From contig FWCC01000447.1 of NCBI GenBank assembly GCA_900169235.1, positions 1-44,769 on the forward strand: a DNA stretch of 44,769 nucleotides, written 5' to 3'. The stretch is from Zarea fungicola (Eukaryota > Ascomycota > Sordariomycetes > Hypocreales > Cordycipitaceae). Of the stretch, positions 9,472 through 19,788 are shown in pieces (position 1 is the first letter of the stretch; each line of letters begins with the position of its first letter). The notes under the pieces were generated by a model. It saw only the letters and a program-made list of their open reading frames with translations, did not search any database and was not told the DNA's origin. A program made the translations under genes and the position numbers.

Positions 9472-11178
9472 ATGGATCTAGCCACGTACTTGTTAACGCG
9501 CCTGGGGCAGATTGGTGTCCGCTCAGTCCACGGTGTTCCAAGCGACTACAATCTTCGTTTTCTTGATTACCTCAAGCAATGTAACTTGCATTGGGTTGGC
9601 AATGCAAATGAGCTGTGTTCTGGTTACGCAGCCGATGGATATGCCAGAGTGAAAGGCGTCGGGGCTCTCATATCGTCATTTGGCCCTGGAGAACTTTCCG
9701 CCATCAATGCCATCGCGGGAGCGTACTCTGAAAAGGTCCCCGTTGTTCATATAGTTGGAACTCCCCCTTTGACAGCCCAGAGGGCAGGAGCTTGTCTGCA
9801 CCACAGCTTGGGGGACGGTAACTTTGGAGTCTTTGCAGACATGGTCAAAAACATCACAGCTGCCAAAGTTAATCTTATTGATGCAGCGACAGCACCCCAA
9901 ATGATCGATTCAGCACTAAGGGAATGCATTCTCAAGAGTCAGCCAGTCTACATTTCGCTACCTACGGACATGGTTTCTGCTCAGGTGCCGGCACCAGAAC
10001 ACCCTATTGATCTATCCCTGCCAACATACGACGCAGATTCGGAATCGGCTGTTGTGGATCAAATCTTGTCCCGTATGGTATCCTGCCGGCGACCACTGAT
10101 CCTCGTCGACGGGTTTACGGCCAGATATGGGGTGCTTGATGAGCTTGATCAACTGGTTCGTATTACTGGCTTCACGACGCTGACAACGCCATTCGGGAAG
10201 AGCATCGTCGATGAAACTATTCCCAACTTTCGCGGAGCTTATTTGGGTTTGTCGGGAGACATGTCTCTCCAATCATGGGTCCATGATTGTGACCTTGTCC
10301 TCTACTTTGGTCCAGAGGCCTCGGACGGAAACACTTTTGGCTTTAGCGCCGTTCCGAACCCAGACGCTACCATCACTTTTGAAGCAAATTCCACTCGTGT
10401 CGGTGCGGTTGAGACACCTTGTTCTGTCAAATCAATCCTCAAAAAACTCGTCGCGCGTCTTGAAGGAATGAACATCACGACCAAAGAAGCCTATCAACAC
10501 CGGCCGTCAGAAGCCCCCAGAGCAGTTTCTAGAGACCGAATTGTTGACCAAGGATCGTTTTGGCCCTACATGTCGCGCTTCATCCGCTCTGAAGATGTAC
10601 TATTGTTAGAACCGGGGACCGCGACGTATGGAGGTTCTGCCCTTACGCTCCCCCCAAGCACAAAGTTGATCAACTCGTCCCGTTGGTTGTCAATTGGCCA
10701 TATGCTAGCAGCCAGCCAAGGGGCCGCGTTAGCGCAGCGGGACATTGCCGAAGTTGATGGACGTCCTACCGGGAGAACAATTCTCTTTGAGGGAGATGGA
10801 AGCCTACAAATGACAGCGCAGGCTATCAGTGACATAATATGGAACAAGCTTGACGTAATAATATTCCTGTTGAACAACAATGGGTATACCACCGAAAGAG
10901 TCATTCATGGTTTCTCAGAAAGCTACAATGATATCCAACCTTGGAGGAATTTGCAGGCAGCAAACTATTTTGGTGCCGCTTTGGATGATGCATCCTATCC
11001 TGTGCGAACATTCTCAGTAGCCAACTGGGGCGAGTTGGAGGATGTCGTAGATCACTCAGGTCTCCAGGCCGGAAACGGATTGAATATCGTTGAAATAGCC
11101 ATGGATATGGGTGATGCTCCAGAGGCCCTGCAGAGGTTGGCCGAATACATCAGCAAAAGGAACAGCGGTGGCAAATGA
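9472..11178 (+). CDS. Thiamine-diphosphate-dependent 2-oxo-acid decarboxylase (pyruvate decarboxylase family)
   Basis: Intronless, 568 aa, the usual length for pyruvate and indolepyruvate/phenylpyruvate decarboxylases, which convert a 2-oxo acid to an aldehyde plus CO2. Catalytic positions are all present: Asp in HGVPSDYNL, Glu47 in GNANELCSGYAADGYAR (cofactor-activating Glu), the His110-His111 pair in CLHHSLGDGNF, the ThDP/Mg motif GDGSLQMTAQ (Asp442) to LLNNNGYTTE with its Glu, and the middle domain between. It differs clearly from glycolytic PDC; for example EPGTATYG stands where the yeast enzyme has ETGTSAFG, and SSRWLSIGHMLAA is also atypical. A specialised paralog acting on a bulkier acid is therefore as likely as fermentative PDC. 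Lower GC3 than the neighbouring housekeeping genes also fits an accessory role. It stands divergently from the BBE gene across 2.5 kb that includes the NmrA relic. Confidence 0.9.
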   Translation: MDLATYLLTRLGQIGVRSVHGVPSDYNLRFLDYLKQCNLHWVGNANELCSGYAADGYARVKGVGALISSFGPGELSAINAIAGAYSEKVPVVHIVGTPPLTAQRAGACLHHSLGDGNFGVFADMVKNITAAKVNLIDAATAPQMIDSALRECILKSQPVYISLPTDMVSAQVPAPEHPIDLSLPTYDADSESAVVDQILSRMVSCRRPLILVDGFTARYGVLDELDQLVRITGFTTLTTPFGKSIVDETIPNFRGAYLGLSGDMSLQSWVHDCDLVLYFGPEASDGNTFGFSAVPNPDATITFEANSTRVGAVETPCSVKSILKKLVARLEGMNITTKEAYQHRPSEAPRAVSRDRIVDQGSFWPYMSRFIRSEDVLLLEPGTATYGGSALTLPPSTKLINSSRWLSIGHMLAASQGAALAQRDIAEVDGRPTGRTILFEGDGSLQMTAQAISDIIWNKLDVIIFLLNNNGYTTERVIHGFSESYNDIQPWRNLQAANYFGAALDDASYPVRTFSVANWGELEDVVDHSGLQAGNGLNIVEIAMDMGDAPEALQRLAEYISKRNSGGK

Positions 11179-11990
11179 GTTGGTCTATGAGGTGTCCTAC
11201 AAAAATGAGGCGTGCGTCTTTGCACAGATATCGCTCCAAGGCGATGTCGATTAAAGAAATTAAAGAAATTAAAGGAGTCAATATAATGTATATAATCAAG
11301 GAAATCTAAATTCCGCGACTCGAACTTTTACATCTAAAACCGCACTTATATGCTTAAACACGTCCTCAATCGGCGTCACATAGGTAAATCTGGCAGTTTG
11401 AGGGTCAGTTTGCCCATGTCGGTTCCTCGACTGCCACACCAGCTTCAGCTCTGCGTTCCCTGTGCCTCATAAGCTTCTGTTACACCAACACATGGTTAGG
11501 TCTCTGCACACGGTTATGCCCCTGCGCCTGATTCTGCCCCCTAATACGTATGCCACCACAATGGAATCGAACATGGCGGTTGCAAACTTCGACCAGAAAA
11601 TGGGTGCAGACGCACCGAAGAACCAAGATCGAGCAACATCACTTCTTGCGCCGTTTTTGACCATTGTTGCCCCTTTTTGAGTCATTGCTGGCTTATGCCC
11701 ACTTTCGCTACCAATTTTGTTTCTCAGTTTATGGTTCCGTGGAATATCCCGTACACATACAACCAACCATTACGCTCGCTATTTATGACATTGAGACCAT
11801 CATTGCCTGCAACCTTGGCGCGAACCCAAGAGCCCGGCCAATAGGTGAATTCTAACGTAGCGCCCGCTGACAATTAAGAGCAGCTACCTAAGAACACTTT
11901 ATTCGCCATCGTTCTCCCAGCCACATTGCAACCATTGCCCAATCCATCCATAGGCACGACCTACATTAGTTCATGCACCAATAGGGGCAT
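11179..11990. other. Intergenic region, 3' side of the PDC-like gene
   Basis: Contains a short tandem run of ATTAAAGAA units near 11252-11275, probably within the 3' UTR, and otherwise no supported gene. Open frames on both strands around 11,460-11,770 show no family signature. Confidence 0.4.
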
Positions 11991-13600
11991 ACTTGACAGC
12001 CTTACCGTCAATTGAGCCAACAGAAACGTCAGACCACACAAATGCTACCTCGCAACCAACTCGACCACGATGTAATGGCCCACACTGGCAGATTGCTGTT
12101 GGAGTTGCGGTTGTGACTGCCCTCTTCAGTCTTCCTGACAAATATATCGTGGTACTAGAAGAGCAGCGATCAACCTCTCAAGGAACGTGAGGTCAAGGTT
12201 AAAGAATATGAAGCGACGCTGAAGAACCGTGAGTGCTTCATACAGCAAAACGAGTTGTGCATCAAACCTCACTACTCACCCTTCATCACCCATCCAACTT
12301 CATTTATTTGCTGCAGTTGCTTCCTCTACTTCACATTCTATTGTTCGTCTGGACACCATGGATAAAGAAACACCCGCATTTCTCGAGAAATGCAGTATCT
12401 GTTGCCAAGATATGTATCTGCACATTCTGCACATGCAGCCAGAGATAGCAATGAAGCTCGAGAAATTTTGACCCAGATGAAAATCGGGGAAAATGTCCGT
12501 CATTACTTCTCTTTCAAGAAACATATACTAACTACTCACAGCGGCGCAATCCGTGCAATCGACATACTAAGGTCAAGGACCAATTGCAGCTGAAGAGTCA
12601 ACTGGCAACTCTCAAGACCAGCATTGCACAAACAGATCACACAAGCATCCATTCTATAACCCCCGAGCAGACAGCCCGCAAGCCAGCAGCCGCTCCACGA
12701 CATGACTTCGTATCCCAGGCAAAACAACCAGCCGCCCCAGTCCTTGTCGCCGCGTGGGCAGGAAGTTCGTTTCCTGTACTCAACGCCATCAAACGCCATT
12801 TTAGACGACGCCCTACAGCGGTTCCTCTCGGCTCATCTAGATGCAGCCAAGGCCGACCCTTATTCTAGCGAAATGGCAAACCTGCTTAGCTCTCCGCGTG
12901 ACCCGCGACCTACACTCGTTGTCAGGTGTCTAAATAGGAAGAGGCGGTAGACAAGGCAGTTACGTGGGACGAATGATGTATATAGCAGGTCGCTGGCTGA
13001 GAGCTACCTTCGACCAGCTAGCGATAATTCTTTCCAATAGGTACCCCGCACATTTGTGAATACATGCACTCTCTTTCATTGAACCTCACACTCGTCGTCC
13101 CAGCAGCAGTGTGCGCACCCACTAAATGCATATTAGCCAACCATCGCAACGCTATGGTTCGCTGTTATGCTGAATACTCTCATCTATAGGGTGGATGTGA
13201 GATTGGGCTAGGTTAGACATTGAGTAAATATCATTGCGAGCTGAGATGGCTTAGCGGCATCCCAGTCCTCTCTGGGTGTTGTTGCTAGCTTGGAGAACAG
13301 ATCCTGCGTGCTCGTCTGCCTCTTTGCACCGGTTTGTCTTTTTGCACCCCTCTTCACCCAGTGTCGAATATGCTATGGTTTGTCGGGACCAGTGCCAGCA
13401 TTTGGCGCAAGTCTTGCAAATGGCGACAGCAGCTTCTGGACCAGACACTTGCGGAAGTCAACACCGACCTCCTACACAGTGACTCCGTGAAAACACTACC
13501 GCACTCGATTAAAGAGACACCTTGTGTCAACTGGTTGACCGACGGCGGCCTGCATCCAGGTATCCAACGCTTAGTGGATTGATCAGTCACTTCAATCGGC
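11991..13600 (+). pseudogene. Possible decayed coiled-coil protein gene
   Basis: Protein-like fragments on the plus strand sit in different frames without a clean gene model. They are a charged helical stretch EVKVKEYEATLKNRE near 12,190-12,230, DQLQLKSQLATLKTSIAQ near 12,575-12,625, EVRFLYSTPSNAILDDALQR followed by a short Ser/Ala/Lys-rich run and a stop near 12,948, and WRQQLLDQTLAEVNTDLL up to a stop near 13,582. The heptad-like spacing suggests coiled coil. Either this is a broken gene or a real multi-intron gene that cannot be resolved by eye. No known family is recognised. Confidence 0.25.
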
Positions 13601-14345
13601 TGCCACAAAAGTAGTCATACGACTTGAAGAATCTTAATACAATCAATAATGTGGTGTAACTCGTCTGGGGCTATTGACACAAAATACAATGACAACTTCT
13701 TGTATCGGCTCAGGATTCATGACCGTCCCCTAGACGCACACCGCCGCTCAGCTTGTTCCGAGAAAGGTAGACCTAGTCTGTGTTTTATCACCCTATTTGT
13801 CTTTTGGTGATACAGGTTGTCATAATGCATGCTGTTTGTTGTGATACATGTTGTCATGGTACACCGTGAGTCGCTCGTTCCGCTGCACGTCACAGGCTAT
13901 TCTGAAACCACAATTCGGAGCTGGACGATACATGCGGATTCCTTTGTACTACACCTGTCTTGAACCAACCCTGTGATCCCTTTTACCGATTTGTTACACA
14001 GTCCGCAGTGCCCCGCCCGCAGTCTGCATGAGGCTGCCGCCACACCGAACTTAGTTCCTCTTGTGAGTGACTCTGACACACATTTGAAAGGCTAATGACG
14101 ACGATGACAATACTAATAGTTAACATTGTTTTAGGCGTATGGAGTCTGCAGCAGAAAGTATTTAAACCTCAATCCCGCCCACTTCCAGCTTTCACATTTG
14201 ACCTCTCCGTCAAACTACGCAACAAAACCAAGCCCTTCCTCGCCGCACCTTCCTTCCGGCTTCATTAACCCGCCATCAAACTATACAACAGCACCAACCG
14301 CGTTCTTCACCTTCAAACCAACTATAATTTCGCGATCTCGTCAGC
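13601..14345. other. Upstream region of the trypsin-like gene
   Basis: No gene seen. An imperfect repeat of TGATACAGGTTGTCAT and TGATACATGTTGTCAT lies near 13,808-13,857. A CT/CA-rich leader (about 14,190-14,345) precedes the start codon at 14,346. Confidence 0.4.
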
Positions 14346-16313
14346 ATGTCACTCGGCTCACAGTTTGGGTATCCAACCCCTCCGAGCACCCGTCGCTCTG
14401 GACAGCGCTCGGAGGAGTACACAAGCTCTAGAGGCTCGTTTGGAATTTCCAATGTCCAGTTTCGAGCTGGCGCGCCTCCTCTCCGGTCGCTTCCACTGAC
14501 AACAGAATCCAATTCGCAGTCATTGTTCATTTCACGAAACTTCGGGCCCGAAATCGACATTGCCGTCTACGACATTCTCAAGAAGAATGGAGTCATTGTC
14601 AACCAAGAGCGCGTATACGATATTGGCGATACGGATCCCACACACACTCACTGGGTGATTTGCGCACGTATTGGGAATGAAATGCCTTACTCGGAAGAGT
14701 GTACCCTCCTTGTTTTTTCACCTTGGGAGGCTGCAGCATCTGACCATTGGCAAAACTCTGTCAGAGATCTCAAAGTTTGGATCGATGCTTTCCTGGACAG
14801 CAAGAACACGCCTGAAATTGATGTGCACGTGGAAATCATCGACAAATGGCTCTATTCCCGAAAGTACACTGCACCGATTCTTGATCGACCTGATCTCGAT
14901 CGAGATTGGGAGATGTTGATTAAGCCACGCGTACGTAACCTGCTGCAGAGCTACGAGGCTCTGAAAAACGAGTGGACCTGTATCGGTCTATTTAGCTATG
15001 GCCCTTCGAAGTATACAGAAGAAAACCCGCCGACCTTGTACGTCTCCTTCGATCGTGATTGCAGCGAGATCAGCTGGGCCCCCTTTCGACACGCTCTTCA
15101 AAACTTTCTGGAATCTACGAATTATGGGCTTCGCATTCATTTGGAGCACGCTGAACCTGAACTTCTCGCCAGATTTCCTCTTCTCACCCCAAGAAAAAGA
15201 CTCCAGGGAGACGAAGTTCTCTTGACACCTAAAATCGATTATGAAATGAAAGTACACATGGGTGCCGATATTAGCGCAAGTACATACACCAAATGCGGAA
15301 TGCCTCCAACATTGACGATGCACGAAGTCAACTCTACCTTTGGTACACTTGGATGTTATGTGCAGATTCAGTCCAAGCCAAAAGGGCCATGGGAGACGTT
15401 TATTCTTACCAACTATCACGTCGTGCGCCCTGCTTTTGACGGTTTCAAGCGTGATTCGCAAGATCGGCTCGTTGCTCCTGCTCCAGGAACTGCATTGTAC
15501 ATTGCCGACCACGGAGGCTTCAGACATCCAACTTTCGGGGTGTCTGTACCAGTTCCTGCTGTCAATCCTGCTGCCAAGCCCTCTGCTGCTATGGAAAGCC
15601 CCTCGCGGAGTAGACACAACAAAAATGTGGCTTATCTGGAATTTCTATTCCTCAACGAAAAGGACAAGATGAAGAAGAAGCAGTGGAAGCAGCTTGGCGA
15701 CACGAAGAAGGCTTTTTTTGATCAAGGAAACCACGATCTAGGAGTTCTTGTCGCAGGTTCTGGGTTTTCCTACCGAACCAAGAGTAATGGAATGCTCGAC
15801 TGGGCATTGATTAAGCCCAAACCTGGCCGTGTTGGTCTTAACGCCCTTCCTGCCGAAGCAGATTGGGACAAGTCGAACACGCCGCTGCACGTCATGCCAG
15901 ACGGGGCAACCTTTGGAGCCCAACTTCAACATCATGTTTCAAATGAAAAGATCTTTAAAAACGAACACGGTTTTAAGTATGGTGCTACGTCAGGGGCTAC
16001 TTGCGGAGCGTACGGGATTCATAAGCATGAGGTAAGATACTTGGACTGGAAGTACATGAATCTGGAGGCCAACCCGGCCGCGACAACATCCGAGCACTCA
16101 TTTATGCGCTTGCCGAACAAGGTCAAACATTTCGGCGAGCCAGGTGACTCAGGCAGCGTGGTCTGGAATAGGGATGGGCATGCATTGGGGCTTTTGTTTA
16201 GAGGGCAAACTGACCCTGATAGTGCCATGTTCACCTATGTGACTCCAATTGTATATGTGTTTGATCACATTAGGAGCTTTCTGGGGGTGAAGATTCGGGT
16301 TGCAGAGTTTTAG
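14346..16313 (+). CDS. Trypsin-like (PA-clan) serine protease domain protein with duplicated N-terminal domain
   Basis: Intronless, 655 aa, not matched to a named gene. Residues about 1-60 are Ser/Pro/Arg-rich and look disordered. Residues about 75-165 and 210-275 look like two copies of one alpha/beta domain: each has a hydrophobic strand ending TLLVFSPW or TLYVSFDR, a Trp-rich helix, then a strand (DVHVEIID or GLRIHLEHA). The C-terminal half is a chymotrypsin-fold protease. His358 is in LTNYHVV, Asp485 in LDWALIKP, and Ser602 in GEPGDSGSVVW, in correct order and spacing; YGATSGATCGAYGI precedes the Ser region as in intracellular trypsin-like and Ssy5-like enzymes. There is no signal peptide, so the protein is probably cytosolic. 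The triad is complete, so activity is likely, but the substrate is unknown. Such architectures appear in fungal signalling and immunity-like proteins, which is only an analogy here. Confidence 0.75.
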   Translation: MSLGSQFGYPTPPSTRRSGQRSEEYTSSRGSFGISNVQFRAGAPPLRSLPLTTESNSQSLFISRNFGPEIDIAVYDILKKNGVIVNQERVYDIGDTDPTHTHWVICARIGNEMPYSEECTLLVFSPWEAAASDHWQNSVRDLKVWIDAFLDSKNTPEIDVHVEIIDKWLYSRKYTAPILDRPDLDRDWEMLIKPRVRNLLQSYEALKNEWTCIGLFSYGPSKYTEENPPTLYVSFDRDCSEISWAPFRHALQNFLESTNYGLRIHLEHAEPELLARFPLLTPRKRLQGDEVLLTPKIDYEMKVHMGADISASTYTKCGMPPTLTMHEVNSTFGTLGCYVQIQSKPKGPWETFILTNYHVVRPAFDGFKRDSQDRLVAPAPGTALYIADHGGFRHPTFGVSVPVPAVNPAAKPSAAMESPSRSRHNKNVAYLEFLFLNEKDKMKKKQWKQLGDTKKAFFDQGNHDLGVLVAGSGFSYRTKSNGMLDWALIKPKPGRVGLNALPAEADWDKSNTPLHVMPDGATFGAQLQHHVSNEKIFKNEHGFKYGATSGATCGAYGIHKHEVRYLDWKYMNLEANPAATTSEHSFMRLPNKVKHFGEPGDSGSVVWNRDGHALGLLFRGQTDPDSAMFTYVTPIVYVFDHIRSFLGVKIRVAEF

Positions 16314-17071
16314 TTTTAGTGGTTTTTAGTGATTTTATTCTGTTGTCAGTACCGTCGCAGGGGCTGTGTCCTCGTCCACTTTGAACAAAACGACACAAAA
16401 CGGAGAGTAAATTTTTTTTTTGGAGAAGATGAAGCAGAATAGATTCCCTATTTTTAAATGCGCTACATCAATTACAGTGCAACCTGGTCTGTAGAATGTC
16501 AAGTGAGCAAGTTTCCCCAGCTTTTGAGCAAGTTTCCCTAGGCCAGGACTGGGGTCGCCACACCATGTGCGCAGGTTTACCTGTCCCAGCACCACGCCAT
16601 TCGAAAAAGGAAAATACAATAAATAAAAATTAAATAAAAATTAAAAATGGATATATTCGGTATTAATTTAGCATTTCCCATTGTTTTAGATGTTGATTCG
16701 ATCGGGACGGGCCGATCTCAGACGTACATTAACGTTTGATGCTGCTCCGTCATTCACCCTCCTCGACAAAGATGTACTCTCTCAACGACACTCATTTCTC
16801 CATGGCAGTTGAAATGAATGATCCGTAGAATTCAGTAATTATGGTTTTTTTACAATCAATTCTTCTTGGCATGTGCAGTCGACAAAAGTAGAAAAAAGCC
16901 ATTATTATCATTATTATCCTACTTTCAATCATACTACGAAGGAAGCCCATCTACCAACCAAAACTCCCCTCGACCTTGCAAGAAAAGATTTTCATTTCAA
17001 ACCACATTGAATTTTTTTCTTCTTCTCTTCTCATTCTCAAGTCATCAAAAGACAGAGTCAAGGAGGCCCAT
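16314..17071. other. Convergent 3' intergenic region
   Basis: AT-rich spacer between two converging genes, including a TAAATAAAAATTAAA low-complexity stretch near 16,618-16,650. No gene or RNA is recognised. Confidence 0.45.
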
Positions 17072-17906
17072 TTACAGCACAACAGCAGCAACACCACCCG
17101 CCGCAGCCAAGACGCCCGCAAACGAGCCCATGACGGCCATGCCGGCATTCTTGCTGCTCGTCGTCGACGAGGGCGCAGCCGAGCTGCTCGCGCCGCCGCT
17201 CGCGGGGGCGGTGGTGGTCGTCTTGCTCGCACCGCTAGTGTTGGACGCGGCGCTGCTAGAAGTCTTGCTCGCACCACTGGTGCTGCTGTTGCTGCCCGAT
17301 GGAGTCGCGGAAGCACTACCACTGGAGGCCGACGACGAAGAATCAGCGGCAGAGCTGGTGGACGACGTGGCGCCGCCCGAGACGACGCTGCCGCCAGAGA
17401 CCTTGCCTGGTCCCTTTTCGCTGGACGCCTTGGCGGCGGCGGCCTTGTAGTCGCTCAGGCCCGAGTCGTCGCCGTTGATGACGCCGACCATGCCGGCCTG
17501 GCAGTGGCCGGGGACGTCGCAGTAAATGTACTGGGGGTCGGTGGAATCTACGGTGATTTGGAAAGTTGTCTGCGAAATTATAATCAATTAGCCTAAACTC
17601 AAAGAACCAGAAAAAAAAAAGACCAATCGAGTGAAGCGAGGACCCAGACCCAAAACTTACAGAGGTGCCGGAAATGACGCCAGAGTAGAAACCACCAGAG
17701 GAGACGGGGTTGCAGGCATTGCTCTTGTCACCGGCGGCGACGCTGTGGGGGACGTTTGTAAAGTGAAACTCAATCGTGTCGCCCTTGTCCGCCTTGATGA
17801 CCGACGGCGAGAAGACGAAGCCGCCCTTGCCGACGTCGACGCTGACAGTCTTGGCCGTGGCGCTGGCGACGAGAGCAGCGGCCGGGACAACGGTGTTGAA
17901 GCGCAT
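17072..17906 (-). CDS. GPI-anchored cupredoxin (plastocyanin-like) extracellular protein
   Basis: Two exons, 17906-17661 and 17569-17072, flank an intron 17660-17570 (GTAAGT to CGCAG), giving 247 aa. Residues 1-18 form a secretion signal. A small blue-copper domain follows, with type 1 ligands His54 (NVPHSV), Cys99, His104 and Met109 in YCDVPGHCQAGM; the Cys-x4-His-x4-Met spacing is that of cupredoxins. A Ser/Thr/Ala/Gly-rich stalk of about 100 residues, probably O-glycosylated, leads to a small-residue site near SSKNAG and a hydrophobic C-terminus, together a GPI-anchor signal. Fungal relatives are cell-wall or plasma-membrane proteins of uncertain redox role. The antisense strand has long open frames only because of the GC-rich Ser codons. 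Confidence 0.88.
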
Positions 17907-19788
17907 TATGAAGGTGTGTGTTCGTGTATATGTGTGTGGTTAATCAAAACGGTGAATAAAAATACAGATATTGTACTGTAAATAATCAATTGAGTGTATA
18001 TGATCGGGAAACAGGCAGAGGTGCGACACACACAGGGAGGGGGGACGCTTTTTGCTTTTATACACTTTCTTCGTATCCCCAACGCATGTACCACGGTTTG
18101 TCTCATCCAATCTCCGCCACGACCTTGCGCATAAAACACACAAACGGGAGGTACGACTACGTAACCAATGGACTGAACTTGGTTAGACGCAGAAACGCAT
18201 TGGCTGGGGGCTTTCATCAATAGTGTCTCTCAGGCTGCGCCTCCGCCGATGGTGCAAGCTAGAGGCCTAGAAAGGAAAGCAAAAACTCAAGCCAGCTTGC
18301 AAAGCTGCACAGCTCGAGCGGTCCAAGCTCCGCAGGACAAAAAACACAAATACCTGCAGGGCTAGCTAGCGTGGATGGCAACGAGTCCGTGGACGAGGCG
18401 CTGCGGTGGGAGTGGAAGGGGGCCTGGACCAGGTCCCCCGGACAGGCTCATCCGGGCGTCAAGAGTCACATTCTTCCCCAATCAACAAACGCCATGCCTC
18501 CAATCCGTCTTCATTACCTTGAAGCAGGCCTAGTCACGATCAAAACAAGCTCCCTCCCTCCGCCTTTGTCCATCATGTCCATGTTCCAGAGCTCCAACCC
18601 AGCTTGCCAGCTTGCACCCATTACGAAGCACAGCCCGCCCTGTTGCGTCGTCGATCGGTTTAGCTGGTCGAGAAACGGCGCTAATAACCTAGCTGTACCA
18701 GTATGGCAAGGCGTGGGAGGTCCAGTCGTCAACTAATCGCATGCCAATACGGGGTGGAGTGCACGTAGTTTTTGCGGGCTTTTGTGAGCCAAAGTACGAA
18801 CGAACCAAGCTTTCGCAAAGCCCGGGTAGGTTCTGGCCCGATCAGCTAGCTCCTTGGGTTTGGAAAAGAGACAGACCTCATAAATACCTAATAAACCAAA
18901 AGAGAGTTTCTCAGCCCAAATGCCGGCACAGGCAAAAACAATTTCGCACAGCGCACAACTTTTGTTTGGACAGTCGTCATCTACATACCCAACAACCTTT
19001 AACGGTTTAATGTTTCGACGTGCCAAGACGACCTGATAATCTATTCTTGGTACCATCAGCGCCACCAAGAGGGGAGGCCTTGTGTCTGCCCCAGATGCAG
19101 AGCAACCCTCCCCGGACGTGATGCTGGTAGATCGCCTAGAACGGGCATGTACCCAGTAAAAGTCCTCGACGGTTGCTGGCCAAGAGGCTAGGCGCAAGGT
19201 GAGACAGCGGTGCGCGGGACCTCTCTGTGCCGATTTCGTCCCACAACTTTGACTCGGCGACATCAGACTGGCCGCTCTACCAGTACAATGTACCGCAAAG
19301 TGCTTTGTCTCTCCCGGGTTTCGCGGATATGAGATGCTCAAAAACAAGGTTCCTGAATGGCGTAATAATAAATGACTTGATGGCTTGACTGTACCTGGGC
19401 GTCATCTCTGCCAATATGTATCAGCATTGTCCGGTAGTTCGATGAGATCCACCACGTGTATGATACGAAACCCGCCATGAGATTCGACAGCATGACCGCC
19501 AAAGCTTTCGCCGATGCAATCAACCTTGGCAAACTTCAAAGGCCGAAGCATTCTGGTATCTGAGCAAGAAACATGTAAACAAAATCCATTGACAGACACT
19601 AACAAGTACAGCTTAAACATTAACCACCCACATGGCTACTAACAATACGAGTCCGTCCAAGAAATACAAGGCCTGGCTACTGCCAATAACTGCCACCATA
19701 TCAAAATTGCGATAATATCAGCCGGCCCTAAGCATGCAACCAAAATCTTTTGCTCATGTAACGCGTATACCAGGATGCCGATACTCCG
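17907..19788. other. Intergenic region, 1.9 kb
   Basis: Upstream of the cupredoxin gene and downstream of the tyrosinase gene. A 204-codon open frame (19,347-18,733, minus) has no recognisable domain and atypical composition, and I do not call it. Nothing else is supported. Confidence 0.4.

Noticed and set aside
3668..11178. Intact secondary-metabolite cluster
   Set aside because: No polyketide synthase, peptide synthetase, terpene synthase or cluster regulator is visible, and two members are broken; only a decayed or loose group can be argued.
18733..19347. Minus-strand open frame of 204 codons
   Set aside because: No recognisable domain, ordinary non-coding composition and no neighbouring exons that would extend it.
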